NCBI GenBank assembly: GCA_029959085.1
Contig: JARWIR010000014.1
Span: forward strand, 9,966,001 to 10,030,000
Length of the DNA stretch: 64,000 nt
Reading direction: 5' to 3'
Origin: Nemophila menziesii
Taxonomy: Eukaryota; Streptophyta; Magnoliopsida; Boraginales; Hydrophyllaceae
Shown here: positions 11,469-21,779 of the stretch, in pieces
Layout: the number at the start of each line of letters is the position of its first letter
Numbering within the stretch: the first letter of the stretch is position 1
Translations under genes and position numbers: made by a program
The notes under the pieces: generated by a model
Databases searched by the model: none
What the model saw: the letters and a program-made list of their open reading frames with translations, nothing else
Told to the model about the DNA's origin: nothing

Positions 11469-12925
11469 ATAAAGATAAAAACAATAGGGTAGTCAAAGAA
11501 TGAAGAGAGGGAAGATGAAGAAGAAGAATAGAAAATAATGAATGATGCTGGAGCATAATATCTAAAAAGTCTCATGTAGTAATGCTAAAGAAATAATGCA
11601 CATGTATGCTTAATATACACATAATAAACATTCCATAAATTCAAGTCTAGATTAATTTCGCAATGCCAGAAGGAGAGGTCTTCAACTCAGTTCATGTTAA
11701 TGGTTATAGGGCGATCATAGGTCCTAGTATCCAATGGTCCACTCACCTATTCCCTAATTGATCCATTGTTCCTCCACCAAGTAGCTAGGAATCCTAAGTC
11801 TTTATGCTTATAACTTGTCCTAGGGACGGTATGGTATATTTGAATAATGAAAAGTGAGCTTTTGGCTCTCTAAGCACATTCCATCAACGAATCGCCCTAG
11901 AGTTTGAGTTTCACTCGAGGATGTTCTCACGCACCCCATTTTAGATGCTTTACTTTGCATTCCTAGATAACCTAAATAAAACCTTTTCATGATGATATAA
12001 CAAAATTCCTCTTTGCCGGTCCAAATATATTCAATCTTTACATATCAATTTTTTTCTCTTTTGTAATGTAGCAATGATTCTCTTTTTGATGTTGAGATAT
12101 CATGTTATTTTCATATATTCTTTTTTTTTCTTCTCATGCTTTTCAGCTTTATTCATTTACTTTACCCGGCAAAGGGTTACAATAATAACTTTCATAATCA
12201 ATAATATCACAATTACAATTTCCCAATACCAATGTTTCCCTATGATAAAACCCTACACCCCAAACTCAAGCTCTAAAACAACTCGTCTCAAGTTTTGCGA
12301 TTCGAGTGCGGGTCATATGGATAAGTCATATAAATTAAGGGGTATGGCTTATAATGTGGTTGATAAATGACTTTAGAAAGGCTCAGAGGGGCTAAGACGG
12401 ATAATAATAATAATCAAATAAAAGGGTGAGAAAGCTAAAAAGGCTTCATGTGGCTTAAATATGAAATAACTATCTTATTCACTTTTCTAACTACTAGATT
12501 TCGTTACTTTTTCACTTTTAGTTCATAGACAAGTGAGTTTTCAACTAATTTCAAACCTCACGTTATACATAACAATCATATCTCTCTAAGTTCCAACTTG
12601 ACACTTCTTACGCATTGCTCATTAATATTCCCTATCTTTTACTTATTGTTTTCATACATGCATACTGAACATATTTTTAAGACCGTTCAAAAGCATACTA
12701 CTTACTATCATTGACTTAACATGCTCAATAGATACATTCACCATATTCTATGCTAATTCAACCCTAAAAAATTTAAATTTTAAGCAAAAACCAAAAAGAA
12801 AAGTGAGTCGTGTCCCAACGACTCGAAAAAGACTCAATAAAGCAATAAAATTTAAACTAACACAAGTATTTCACATAAAGAAATGGTGGGAAAGAAAGAA
12901 AACATACTTTTCGAGGTTATTGTCT
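11469..12925 (-). other. 3' untranslated region of element B
   Basis: Non-coding part of B matching the corresponding region of A (about 22985-24530) in many stretches, such as the 'ccggcaaag' and 'gggtcatat' segments. It contains the hairpin GAGTCGTTGGGACACGACTC on the minus strand (12805-12824, seven perfect pairs). The second polypurine-like copy expected beside it has been lost in B. No gene is seen. Confidence 0.6.
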
Positions 12926-13394
12926 CGCATGATTAATACCCGAAATAGGGTGCAATGCTTTCCTTGTATGTGAACTTCTAGTATCACCAATTTTGCATTC
13001 CCTTGCCTCTTCTTGTGATTTATCCCAATCAATTATACAACCGTAGAAACCTCTTACTCATCTTTTCCAATTTTGTTCTCGAATATTTTCTCATTTGAAG
13101 GTGTTTGTCCAGGAATCTTTCTTTAAACGATAGCTAATAGAGTCCTATAAGCTACGCTTCATCTTGGGTATAGGATCTTGATATCAAGAGGTTATGGTGT
13201 TTCCTGCTTGAAATATTTGACTACTTTGCTCTTTGGTTTCACCATTTCATGATCCTCTCTAATTACTTGACCCGTTTTACCTTTTAGTTGTTCCCAAACT
13301 AGTACCAATATCACTTGAAATCTTTTTGATCTTACCCAATAAACTTGCTTTGATTCTTCATCTCCCTTAATAATATCTTCGTTCTTTTCGTCAT
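12926..13394 (-). pseudogene. Remnant of accessory 3' ORF of element B
   Basis: The ATG at 13394 (minus strand) opens MTKRTKILLREM..., similar to the start of the accessory ORF of F (MTKRT...). It stops after about 20 codons. Only about 470 bp separates this start from the conserved post-ORF sequence near 12926, against about 1.2 kb in A, so most of the domain is deleted. A polypurine-like TTTGAGTTGGGGGT copy (13403-13416) lies just upstream of the ATG. Confidence 0.55.
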
Positions 13395-13837
13395 CTCTTT
13401 TGACCCCCAACTCAAAGTTTTAAACACTCTTGAACTACCTTTTGATTATAGGTAATTTAGGTGTTATTTGGGTTAGGAAAGGTGTAAGAATGGTGATTCT
13501 CTATGTGGGTGTCATAAACTCTTACTTAGATGATATGGGTTTCATGAATTTTGGTAGAAGATTGAAATATTTTGGTTTTAATTCTTGGCTTCTAGGTGTT
13601 TTAGACTGAACTGGGTATTTGATTCTTGTTTATAGGAAGGCAGTGAAGGATATGGATATGAATCTATGGTTATTTGGTGATGTTTTAATGTGAGGTAGAG
13701 GTTTGGTGAAGCTTTCATAGTATTTTAATGGAGTTTGGGTCTAAAAATTTCGTGTTGGGAAGGTTGGAAAAGGCTAGGGCTAGCTTTTATAAGGTAAGAA
13801 TTCTATTAGATCTTAACTTCTTCTCTTCAAACCGACA

Positions 13838-14215
13838 GGCGCGGTGCACCGGGGCTGAGGTGCGGTGTACCGTACTTAAGTGAAGATCAAAACCGTGGTC
13901 GCAAATCTTCAACACAGTTTTCTTAGGGGGATTTTGGTAATATACCTGATTTTCAAACCGTTGTCATGGTTTTGACCTGGCACGGTGCACTGCATGGAAG
14001 TTCTGGATGACACTGAAACATACGTTTTTTATATTAACTCCAAATCATTTTTCTCCACTCCATTGGATAGATCTCGAAAAAATATGCGATTTAGACTTGA
14101 TAAAAAGTAAATTCTGATACCCGAGCGCGAAGTTATGCCAATTCGAAATTTTTGTAAATATTTTCACGCTGATAGGTGCAGTGCACCGCGAATACCTGCG
14201 GTGTACCGCAAAATA
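13838..14215 (-). repeat. GC-rich palindrome cluster of element B
   Basis: A cluster of short dyads in otherwise AT-rich DNA: CGGTGCACCG at 13842-13851, GCGGTGTACCG near 13862, CACGGTGCACTG near 13981, GCAGTGCACCGC near 14178 and GCGGTGTACCGC near 14199. Its position between integrase tail and accessory ORF is the same as in A, H, E and F. Confidence 0.7.
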
Positions 14216-14394
14216 CTTCAGTCCGTGCCTTTTTAACTCCGAAAACTTTCTAGTTTTTCACCCCAAACTCGAATCCTTTCATACCTACACACCGAAGACA
14301 CTTATACCTTCTTTATTACTACAATATGCACTCAAAAACACATAAACTAACTAAAAAGAACAAAAACATAGATACCTAAAAACATAAACGAATG

Positions 14395-14445
14395 TGGGAT
14401 GTCTCCCAAGAGCACTTTTGTTTAATGTCTTTCAAAGTTCGACGT
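14395..14445 (-). promoter_or_regulatory. Paired hairpins after the integrase tail, element B
   Basis: On the minus strand the sequence runs ACGTCGAACTTTGAAAGACA, then, about 20 bases on, TGGGAGACATCCCA. Both correspond to the better-preserved hairpins of A (20740-20760 and 20778-20791). The first stem is damaged in B. Confidence 0.6.
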
Positions 14446-14469
14446 GTTAACTCTGTTATTTCTTTTTAT

Positions 14470-16140
14470 AGCCTCCCCATCAGTGAGAGAGATGATTAAC
14501 ATTTACCAACCTGAGCTTGCAACTCTCTATAGCTTTTATTTCGACCACTCCTGCTGAAATAACTCTAGTAATGAAGTATGGCCCTATCCAAGAACGTTTA
14601 TGCTTGGGGTTGGGAGATTTCCATGCTACCTCGTCTCCCACCCCAAACTCAATTCCTTTTAACGTGGTGTCGTGGGGGGCTTACAGGTTTCGGCTTTCTG
14701 GTCACAACTCTATTTACTGATAATTCTCATGACTTCTTTTTCTTCTTCTTTCTCGAGACATATAATGTTTCTGAATCATCTTCAATACTAGAGTCACGGT
14801 TCCCTCATTCACATTGACTATGGTGTCGCTGGTGGCTAGGAATGGACGCCCAAGTATGAATATGACGTTATTATCTGCTTTATAATCAACAATAATAAAA
14901 TCCGCGGGAATAACAAGGTTACCTACTTGGACAAGCGCATCCTCGGTTACACCCCATGGGTTTGCTGTTTATTGATCCGCAAGTTGTAAGATTATGGATG
15001 TCGGTCTTACATCACTAATACCAATCTTCTTGAATATACTTTTGAGCATGATATTTACACTTTCCCCTAAATCACACATTGCATTTCTGTGAAATATACC
15101 ACCTATTTTGATTGGGAGGTTAAAACCTCCAAGATCTTTAAGCTTTGGTGGTAACTTTCTCTGAACTTGTGCTGATATCCCTTCATTGAGTAACACAGTA
15201 TTTGATTTTGTGAACTTATCTTTGTTGGAGAGTGCCTCCATAAATAAACGATTATATTCTCTCTTTCCTACCATAGCTTCGAGTAGAGGGACGTTGATTT
15301 TCACTTGTTTTTTAACAATTCCATACACCTCTCTTGTTTATCCTTTAGATAAACGGGTTTTACGGGATAATAGCAATGTAGGGGTGGTGGTCACTCTGCT
15401 TTTCTCTTCCATTCTTGGTGATTCAACCACTCTTGGCTTCTTAATCTCATCTTGTTCAACCTCTTCCACCCAATCTTCAACAATTATATCATCTAAGTTC
15501 ATCCTATCTACGTTTGACTTGGTTGGTAGAACCTCCACTTTACTCGATGGAGATGGTGGTGATTCTTTCATCTTTTTAGCTTGAAGACTAATAATCTTAA
15601 CCTTGTCGTCAACGCATTGGATCTTTTTCATGTTAGAATTTGTACTTTGGGTTAATTTCAAGAGTTGACTTTGCATTTGTTATATAATTGTAGTAAGCCC
15701 CATCACATTTTGCTCCAAAAGTTGATTATGTTGCTTCAGATCTTGATTCTGATGTTACAGGCTTTGCACTACTGATGCATCGGTATTTGACTCAAGTCTG
15801 CTCATATTGTCTGTTGAGAAGTTGATGAATTGACTAATAGTCTCTTTTAACTCAATGATATCTTCTTGAGAACGTGATGGAAGTGCTAATGGAAGAGTAG
15901 CTTGATTTTCATAGGCTTGTTCCTGCAGATATAGTTGTTGAGGTGGTACTTGGATGCTTTTCTAAATTGTTATAGCGAGTTGTTGTATTTGATCTTGCAA
16001 GCTTGAAAACCATGCCTCTTTATCAATATTAGTGGTAGGAGCTTGTGATTGTGGCCAACTCATGTCGGTTTCGATAATTCTTTCCATACCACTCTTTGCT
16101 TCTTTCGGATTCATGGAGACAAAACCACCATGACCCAGAT
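14470..16140 (-). pseudogene. Element B gag C-terminus, protease and integrase-like tail (broken)
   Basis: Minus-strand continuation of B's polyprotein left of element A. Gag text lies at 15962-16140 (GGFVSMNPKEAKS..., matching A and H). A low-complexity linker follows to about 15340, then a pepsin-like retroviral protease at about 15328-14750. It has the LPPKLKDLGGF lead-in, the active-site region CDLGES (family form DLGAS, so altered) and ILGRPFLAT near 14850. A TAA near 14967 interrupts it. The tail at about 14660-14470 (FGVGDEVAWK, WIGPYFITRV, LRLVNVNHL, WGGY) matches the end of the A and H polyproteins and resembles the GPY/F module at the C-terminus of Ty3 integrases. No RT lies between. 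Confidence 0.75.
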
Positions 16141-16145
16141 CATCT

Positions 16146-17665
16146 TGATGTCTCCTCATTTGTGATATATTTATGTTAGGATGAGACATCATTTTTAGTG
16201 TTTTAGAAGTCAATAATGTCGATTTTCTTGAGTTTTAGTGCACTTTCCTATTTTGTGTCTTGATTTGTAGAAATAATATTTTTAGAGCATATTGGGTTTA
16301 ATTGTTTATTTAGTGTGTAGCTTTAAAGATAATTATGGAGATTAATTAGAGTCCAAGTCAAAGACAACAACTTATGGAAAGAGATTAGCATGGTAATTGG
16401 AAATAAAAGCCAAAAAGATAGAAAAGGAAAATCTGCCTAAATCTGGGATTCTGCACACACGTCTAAAGATTGGTGTTTTTACCTAAGAAATAGGCTGAAT
16501 TTGGAGATTTCTTTCTAAAGGGCCTAGATAATTCTGTTGCGATTCTTTTGGTATCTTGTGGAGCGAAATCGGACCAATAACGAAGAAGATACACTCAAAA
16601 CGGTGCAGCAGTGGTTATCTTTATTTCCATACGAATTTGAGTTGGGCTAGAAGTCCATTACCTTAACTATTCCTCAAGAAAACGAATTAGGTCTTCTAAA
16701 CACCTATAAATACACCCTTATATCACTTGTAAATCATCCTTGCCTCATAGTAATTAGTTCTTAAGGTCTTATTCTTCCACTTTATTGTAGAGAGCAAGAT
16801 GATGTCTTTTGTAATTTCTTTTAGTTTATTTCCATCAGGTATGAACTAAACCTCCCATAGCTTGGGTTTTTCATATGTATAATCTATAAATTTTAATTCT
16901 TCTATCTAAGTTTCTTTGGGAATTATATGTTTTAATCTGATATTAACTACTTACTTTATATTTGCTTATGTGTTTTGACTTAATGTCTTTCCTAGAACTG
17001 ATCACTTTAGGATTGTTTTAAGAGTAGTTAGATGGTCTCCTTGACAGGGTGTTTAACTATTGAACCACCACATAACGTCTAGTGTCGATAGCAGTTCTGA
17101 CAAAACATACTTCTAACTAGATAGTCATTAAGGTTTGTTTTAATCACCATATCACCAAGATTGCAGTATTTGCTTAGGGCCTTAGTGGCGTTTGATAACC
17201 CTATTTGAAATCACTTCTTGGTTGTGCCGTAGCCCCCTTAGTTGCTCTCAAGGTCTAAGGTAGTGGAATTTAGAATCCTGACTAAGTATTACCAAGAGCT
17301 AATATTCTCCATTATGAACTAGATTATAGATAGAATTAGAAGGATTAGTGCATACTAGCAAAACCTAAGCTATATCTCTCATCTCATATTCTTAATCTTT
17401 TACTTTGTTGTCTTTATTTTCCTTAGTTTTAATTCTTAGTCTCGAATTTCTATTTGCTTTATTTTCTGTCTTTTAATTATTTACTTTTACTCGTTATCTG
17501 TTCCTACACGATTAACACACATAAGTCCCTGAGAACGAACTCTACTTATCATTAAAACTTGCATACGTCCTGTAATACTTGCAGTACTGTGCCTGTCTAG
17601 GGTGAGAGTGCATAGTTTTCCATACTTAAATTGATCTTATTTTTATCACACCCTAGGCGACACCA
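16146..17665 (+). repeat. 5' LTR of element A
   Basis: TG...CA termini (TGATGTCTCC to GGCGACACCA), 1520 bp. Starts with the family inverted repeat TGATGTCTC (16146-16154) / GAGACATCA (16183-16191). Contains a TATA box and should drive element transcription. Confidence 0.93.
16705..16712 (+). promoter_or_regulatory. TATA box in 5' LTR of element A
   Basis: TATAAATA in a context (ACACCTATAAATACACCC) conserved at the same place in the LTRs of C, H, F, B and D, so it is the likely core promoter. Confidence 0.65.
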
Positions 17666-17671
17666 AGTTTT

Positions 17672-17690
17672 TGGCGCCGCTGCCGGGGAC
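17672..17690 (+). promoter_or_regulatory. Primer-binding site of element A (tRNA-Asp type)
   Basis: TGGCGCCGCTGCCGGGGAC lies six bases after the 5' LTR. It is complementary to the 3' end of plant tRNA-Asp except for one base (GCTGCC for GTTGCC). Confidence 0.85.
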
Positions 17691-17923
17691 TTGTGTCTCG
17701 TTAGCGTGTGGGTTATCTATTTCGAGTTTTAGTTTTTAATTAGTTTTACTTTTCAGTTTTTAGTTTAGTTTTAGCCTTTATTTTTCCAGATTTACGCTTG
17801 GGTTTGCTTTAGTCTTTTTCAGGTTTCACAGTGTTTAATTCTTGGCCTCCCTTATCGGAGCCTGAGAAGAGCTTCAGACCTTACAACAAACGAGTTCGTG
17901 AGGAAAGAGCCTTGAGAAGAGTT

Positions 17924-19220
17924 ATGGCAGCCCAACGAGATCCACCAGTTGGAGGAGGACAACAATTACCAGGAGGAGGATTACATCAAGATCCACCACT
18001 TGGGCCACCACTCGGTTGAGTGCAGAATAACCAAGGTGGACAACAACAAGAGCTACCACTTGGTGGACAAGAAGGAGTACAACTACCAGCAGGAGGAGGT
18101 AATGGGAATAACCTTAACAATCAACAGGATCGAGTTGAACAAGATCTACCTGGCCTTAACATACCATTCCATGTTCAACCCATCGGTTACCGCCCTCCTG
18201 AGATTCCGAATATCAAATTTAGACCCGATCCGGGTATGCTCAGTCAATTTCAAAGTTTCGGACTCTATACTGGTACAACTATTCAAGATCCGGTAAAAGC
18301 GATTCAGAAGTTTATGCAGATTTGTGATGCCTACATTACTCCTGGCATTACACACGAGCAACTGTATTGTCATATGTTTTCGTTTTTCTTGACCGGAAGA
18401 GCTAGCGATTGGCTAGAAAGACAACCACATGGAACCATACACTCTTGGAGAGAACTTCAAGCCGCATTCTTTAACCGATTTTATCCTAAGAGCATGAGAC
18501 TTAAAGATCAAGCCGAGCTTGCAAGATTTTGCCAAGAAGATGGAGAAACAGTGGGAGAAGCATGGACAAGGTTTCAACAAAAATTAATTAGATGTCCACT
18601 CCATGGTTATACACCTGCTCTACAACTTGCTATGTTCTATGAAGGTCTTAATGATAAAGGTAGAGAAAAGGTGGATAACATTGGAAAGGGTAATTTTGTG
18701 TCCATGAATCATAATGAAGCTTCCGAGGTGTTGGAAAACATTATGGAACAAGAAAGAAGTTGGCCTTCAACGCGAGCTTCTGCAGCAAAACCCCGAGGAA
18801 CGCTTCGTTTAGATGCAGAAACTGCAAACTCAGCTCAAATATCCTCTTTAGAAAATCAAATCAAGGAGCTGAGAATCGCGATGGAGAAGAATTTAGCCGC
18901 TACAAAGATAGTACAAGAAGCTCAAGGTTGTCAACAATGTGGAGTTAACGATCATTCATGGGAAGAGTGCGAATCAAATCCGCAATCTGTTTACTTTATA
19001 TCCAACCGATGGGGCAACCGCAACCATCTGGGTATGCAGTATTCAAATCCACAAGGGGCCGCTAATCCTGGTCAATATCAATCGCGATCCCAGAACAACT
19101 CTTACCAACGGAGAGGTCAGTACCAAACCCAATATCAGAATAGACCTGCTCCTCCACAACAACCTGCTCAAGACGCCTATACCGATTCCTTAGAACAAAA
19201 AAGCTTTACCGCAGTATCCG
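17924..19220 (+). pseudogene. Element A gag (capsid-nucleocapsid), broken
   Basis: Ty3-type gag. ATG 17924 is the first in-frame ATG and matches the start in H. A TGA at 18017-18019 interrupts a Gly/Gln-rich N-terminal stretch. The retrotransposon gag domain covers about 18160-18770 (FRPDPGMLSQFQSFG, FFLTGRASDWLERQPHG, WRELQAAFFNRFYP, EDGETVGEAWTRFQQ). The nucleocapsid knuckle CQQCGVNDHSWEEC is at about 18928-18969, a canonical C-x2-C-x4-H-x4-C. A Gln/Asn/Pro-rich tail follows. Near 19202 an extra G after the A run (absent in H) shifts the frame, separating gag from protease. Gag would form the virus-like particle. Confidence 0.88.
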
Positions 19221-19232
19221 CAAGAAGGGTCT

Positions 19233-20729
19233 ATGGACAATACACAGATAGTACAAGCTCTAGACCGTTTAAACACGACCATAAACGCTCAAGAAGAAAA
19301 GGTCAGAGGACATTATGTCATACTTCAGATGCTAACTACTCAAGTGACACAGTTAAACAAAGTGTTAACAAGTGTTGTAGAACAAAAGGAAGTAAAGGCA
19401 ATCGAAGGAGGTGAAGATAAGGATCAGTTCGAAGCTTGCAAGGCTATATGTCTTGAAATTACGGAAAAGAAAGAGGAAGCACCACATGCTGCCATTAGTG
19501 CCGTGGAAGTTCCAAGTATTGAAGAAGAACCAACCGAGTCTAACCCCGAGGAATCTGACTGTCTAGAAGTTTGTCTGGAGGACGATCAAGAGAAAGACGA
19601 GTTCATAGAATTACTGAGGAAGGTGCAAGAGGAGATTCGATCGGTAGTGGAATATGCAGCTGAGTTGGCTAAGGAGAAAGAGGAAGAAGCCTCAAAGGAG
19701 GAATCAAAAGATGAAGTGGCACCTGCTGTGCTAGAAGAGAAAGAAGAAGAAAAGGTGGAATCGCCACCTAGTGTTCAACCAGTGTCATCAACTATTCCTG
19801 ATACAAATCCTAAAGATGACAATGTTCTCAAGACATTTGTAGAGGCGTACCAACCTGAAAATATCAACGCCCAAATGCTTGAGATTGCGAAGAGAGGACT
19901 TACACCGCAACAAGTTTTTACGCAAGTTATTCCTGAGAAAGAGGCGAGTGTAGAGATTCCAAGAGAGAACCTGAGGGTTTCAAGAAGAAGTGAGAAAGAG
20001 CTACCTACAAAGCTTAAAGATCCGGGAAGTTTTAACCTTCCTATTCAATTACATGGTAGGCTCAAAGTGAAAGCTATGTACGATGTGGGTTCTGGTGTGA
20101 ATCTTATGCCTAAGTCCGTGTTCGAGAGACTTGGACTTCAGAAATCAGAGAAAACTCCAGTGAAGTTGCAATTTACTGACAACTCAGTGAAAAGGACATG
20201 GGGAACAGTGGAGGACGTCTTGGTCCGTGCAGGTAATATCGCCATCCCTACTGACTTTGTTATTCTTGAGTTTGATGCAGATAAGCAGGTTCCGATCATA
20301 CTTGGACGGCCCTTCATGGCCACAAGTCAAAGTGTGATCAACTTCCAAGATGGGACCATCACCCTTCATGCTAAGAATATATCTGAGACCTTCTATGTCT
20401 GGGGTAAGAAACCAAGGAAGTTGGATCCCACCGTGCCTATCATCCACAGCCTTTCACATCACAAAGTCCCTCCTGAGAAGATCCACTTAAAGCCTGTGAA
20501 TACTGAGCCAGACATTGAGTTTGGGGTTGGCCATGAAGTCCTATGGAAAGCTCACAAACGCGAGAATAGGCCACGAAGTTTCAAAGACTCGTGGAGGGGA
20601 CCATTCATTGTCACTAAGGTTGTTTCAGCCAAGGTGATAGAGATTCGCCCCAAAACTGGGGTCAAGCGCAGATTAGTTGACGTTCATAGCCTTACTCGTT
20701 GTTGGGGAGGCTATATTCGCAAATCTTGA
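19233..20729 (+). pseudogene. Element A protease fused to integrase-like C-terminal tail
   Basis: Open for about 498 codons but cut off from gag by the upstream frameshift. An acidic Glu/Lys-rich spacer (about 19400-19960) leads to a retroviral aspartic protease at about 20000-20400: LPTKLKDPGSFNLPI, active-site YDVGSG, and ILGRPFMATSQ near 20300. The last 80 or so residues (about 20500-20729: FGVGHEVLWK, SWRGPFIVTKV, VDVHSLTRCWGGY) resemble the GPY/F tail of Ty3 integrase, identified by pattern only. In an autonomous Athila-like element RT, RNase H and the integrase core would sit between these two parts. Here they are absent with no frame loss. Confidence 0.8.
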
Positions 20730-20739
20730 CAGAGGTAAC

Positions 20740-20791
20740 ACGTCTAACTTTGAAAGACGTTAAACAAAAGTGTTGTTCGGGAGACAACCCG
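20740..20791 (+). promoter_or_regulatory. Paired hairpins after the integrase tail, element A
   Basis: ACGTCTAACTTTGAAAGACGT (six-pair stem, 20740-20760) and CGGGAGACAACCCG (20778-20791). Both recur at the same place in H (54140-54160, 54178-54191), F (36500-36520, 36538-36551), E and B. Function unknown; the position between coding modules suggests an RNA-level role. Confidence 0.7.
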
Positions 20792-20954
20792 AAGTTTTTT
20801 TTATGTTTTCATGTCTTTTACGTTTTTAGTTTAAGTTATGTTAGTTGTTTTTAGTTGATAATGCATATTTGAGAAAGGTATTAGTGTTTTTTGGTGTGTA
20901 GAAATTGGAGAAATCGAGTTAGGGAACGCGAGGAAAAATTTTTGGAGCACAAGA

Positions 20955-21345
20955 ATGCACCCCGCGGACTACCCCACGGACTACCCCATGGTCCGCAGGG
21001 ATGGTCCGCGAGGTCAAAAACCCGTACCACGGGTTGCTACCGCGGGTCTGATCCAGAAACCAGAAAAATTTCCGCGGACTACCCTCCGGTACACCGCGCC
21101 ATGGTCCGCGCCTCAAAAACGCGTGCCACGGGGTAGGTGCCACGGGTATTTTGACGGAGTCCACAACAGAAGCCGCGGGGTACCCTCCGGTACACCGGAC
21201 CCTAGTCCGCGAGCCAAAAACCCGTGACACGGGGTCCTACCACGGGTCTAGACCAGAGAGCAAAAATTTTCGAGCATCAGATGTCACGGACTACCCTGCG
21301 GTGCACCCCATGGTCCGCAGGGGTAGTCCGCAGCGCCGCCAGAGG
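20955..21345 (+). repeat. GC-rich palindromic tandem array of element A
   Basis: About four degenerate units of roughly 110 bp, each with GCGGACTACCC, a GGTACACC or GGTGCACC dyad, CCATGGTCCGC, then AAAAACCCGTGCCACGGG-like text. The last unit can fold as one long stem (21287-21331; ACGGACTACCC-TGCGG against CCGCAGGGGTAGTCCG). It is far more GC-rich than the rest of the element. Shared with H (54361-54737). Confidence 0.8.
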
Positions 21346-21756
21346 AGAGAGAAAGTTACGGGATTGAGTTATAAAAGAGGTATGAAGCTTATTATTCCGA
21401 ATTTATTAAACCTTAACCCTCTCTTTCTTCTCCACAACCCTCCTAACTCCATTGAAGCTCATCAAAACCTTCACCAATCACCAAAACACTACCCAATCAT
21501 CAAGAAAAACACATCAAACCTTCTCTCCACATCATTACAAGAGAGATTCAAGCTACCAATCATCACCAAATTCATTCAAATTGAAGAATCAAAGAGCCAA
21601 ATTTCACAAATTCATCACACAATTTCTAAAATCCAAGCCTACCCATTACAAATCATCCTCACCCACATAGAGATTCATCACCAATTCACCCATCCTAGGC
21701 CAAATCAAGCTTGTTCATCCATTAATTCAAGAGTTTATTTCAAGGGTTGCTAAAGC
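21346..21756 (+). other. Leader of the accessory ORF, element A
   Basis: AT- and C-rich, purine-poor sequence rich in 'catcaaaacc' and 'ttcatcacc' text, present in H (54738-55156), F and E at the same place. Some frames are open here but not conserved between copies, so I treat it as non-coding leader. Confidence 0.5.
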
Positions 21757-21770
21757 TTTGAGTTGGGGGT
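21757..21770 (+). promoter_or_regulatory. Internal polypurine-like copy 1, element A
   Basis: TTTGAGTTGGGGGT, identical to the LTR-adjacent polypurine tract, ten bases before the accessory ORF ATG. Same in H (55157-55170) and F (37384-37397). Confidence 0.75.
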
Positions 21771-21779
21771 TAATTGAAG

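Noticed and set aside
12074..12370. 98-codon plus-strand frame
   Set aside because: Lies in B's 3' untranslated region on the opposite strand and is not kept in A, E or H.
18146..18373. Minus-strand frame opposite gag in A (and 51547-51774 in H)
   Set aside because: Antisense shadow of a conserved gag; its conservation is explained by the sense strand.
20955..21345. CRISPR-like array
   Set aside because: Units are degenerate and palindromic without regular unique spacers, and the DNA is plant nuclear.
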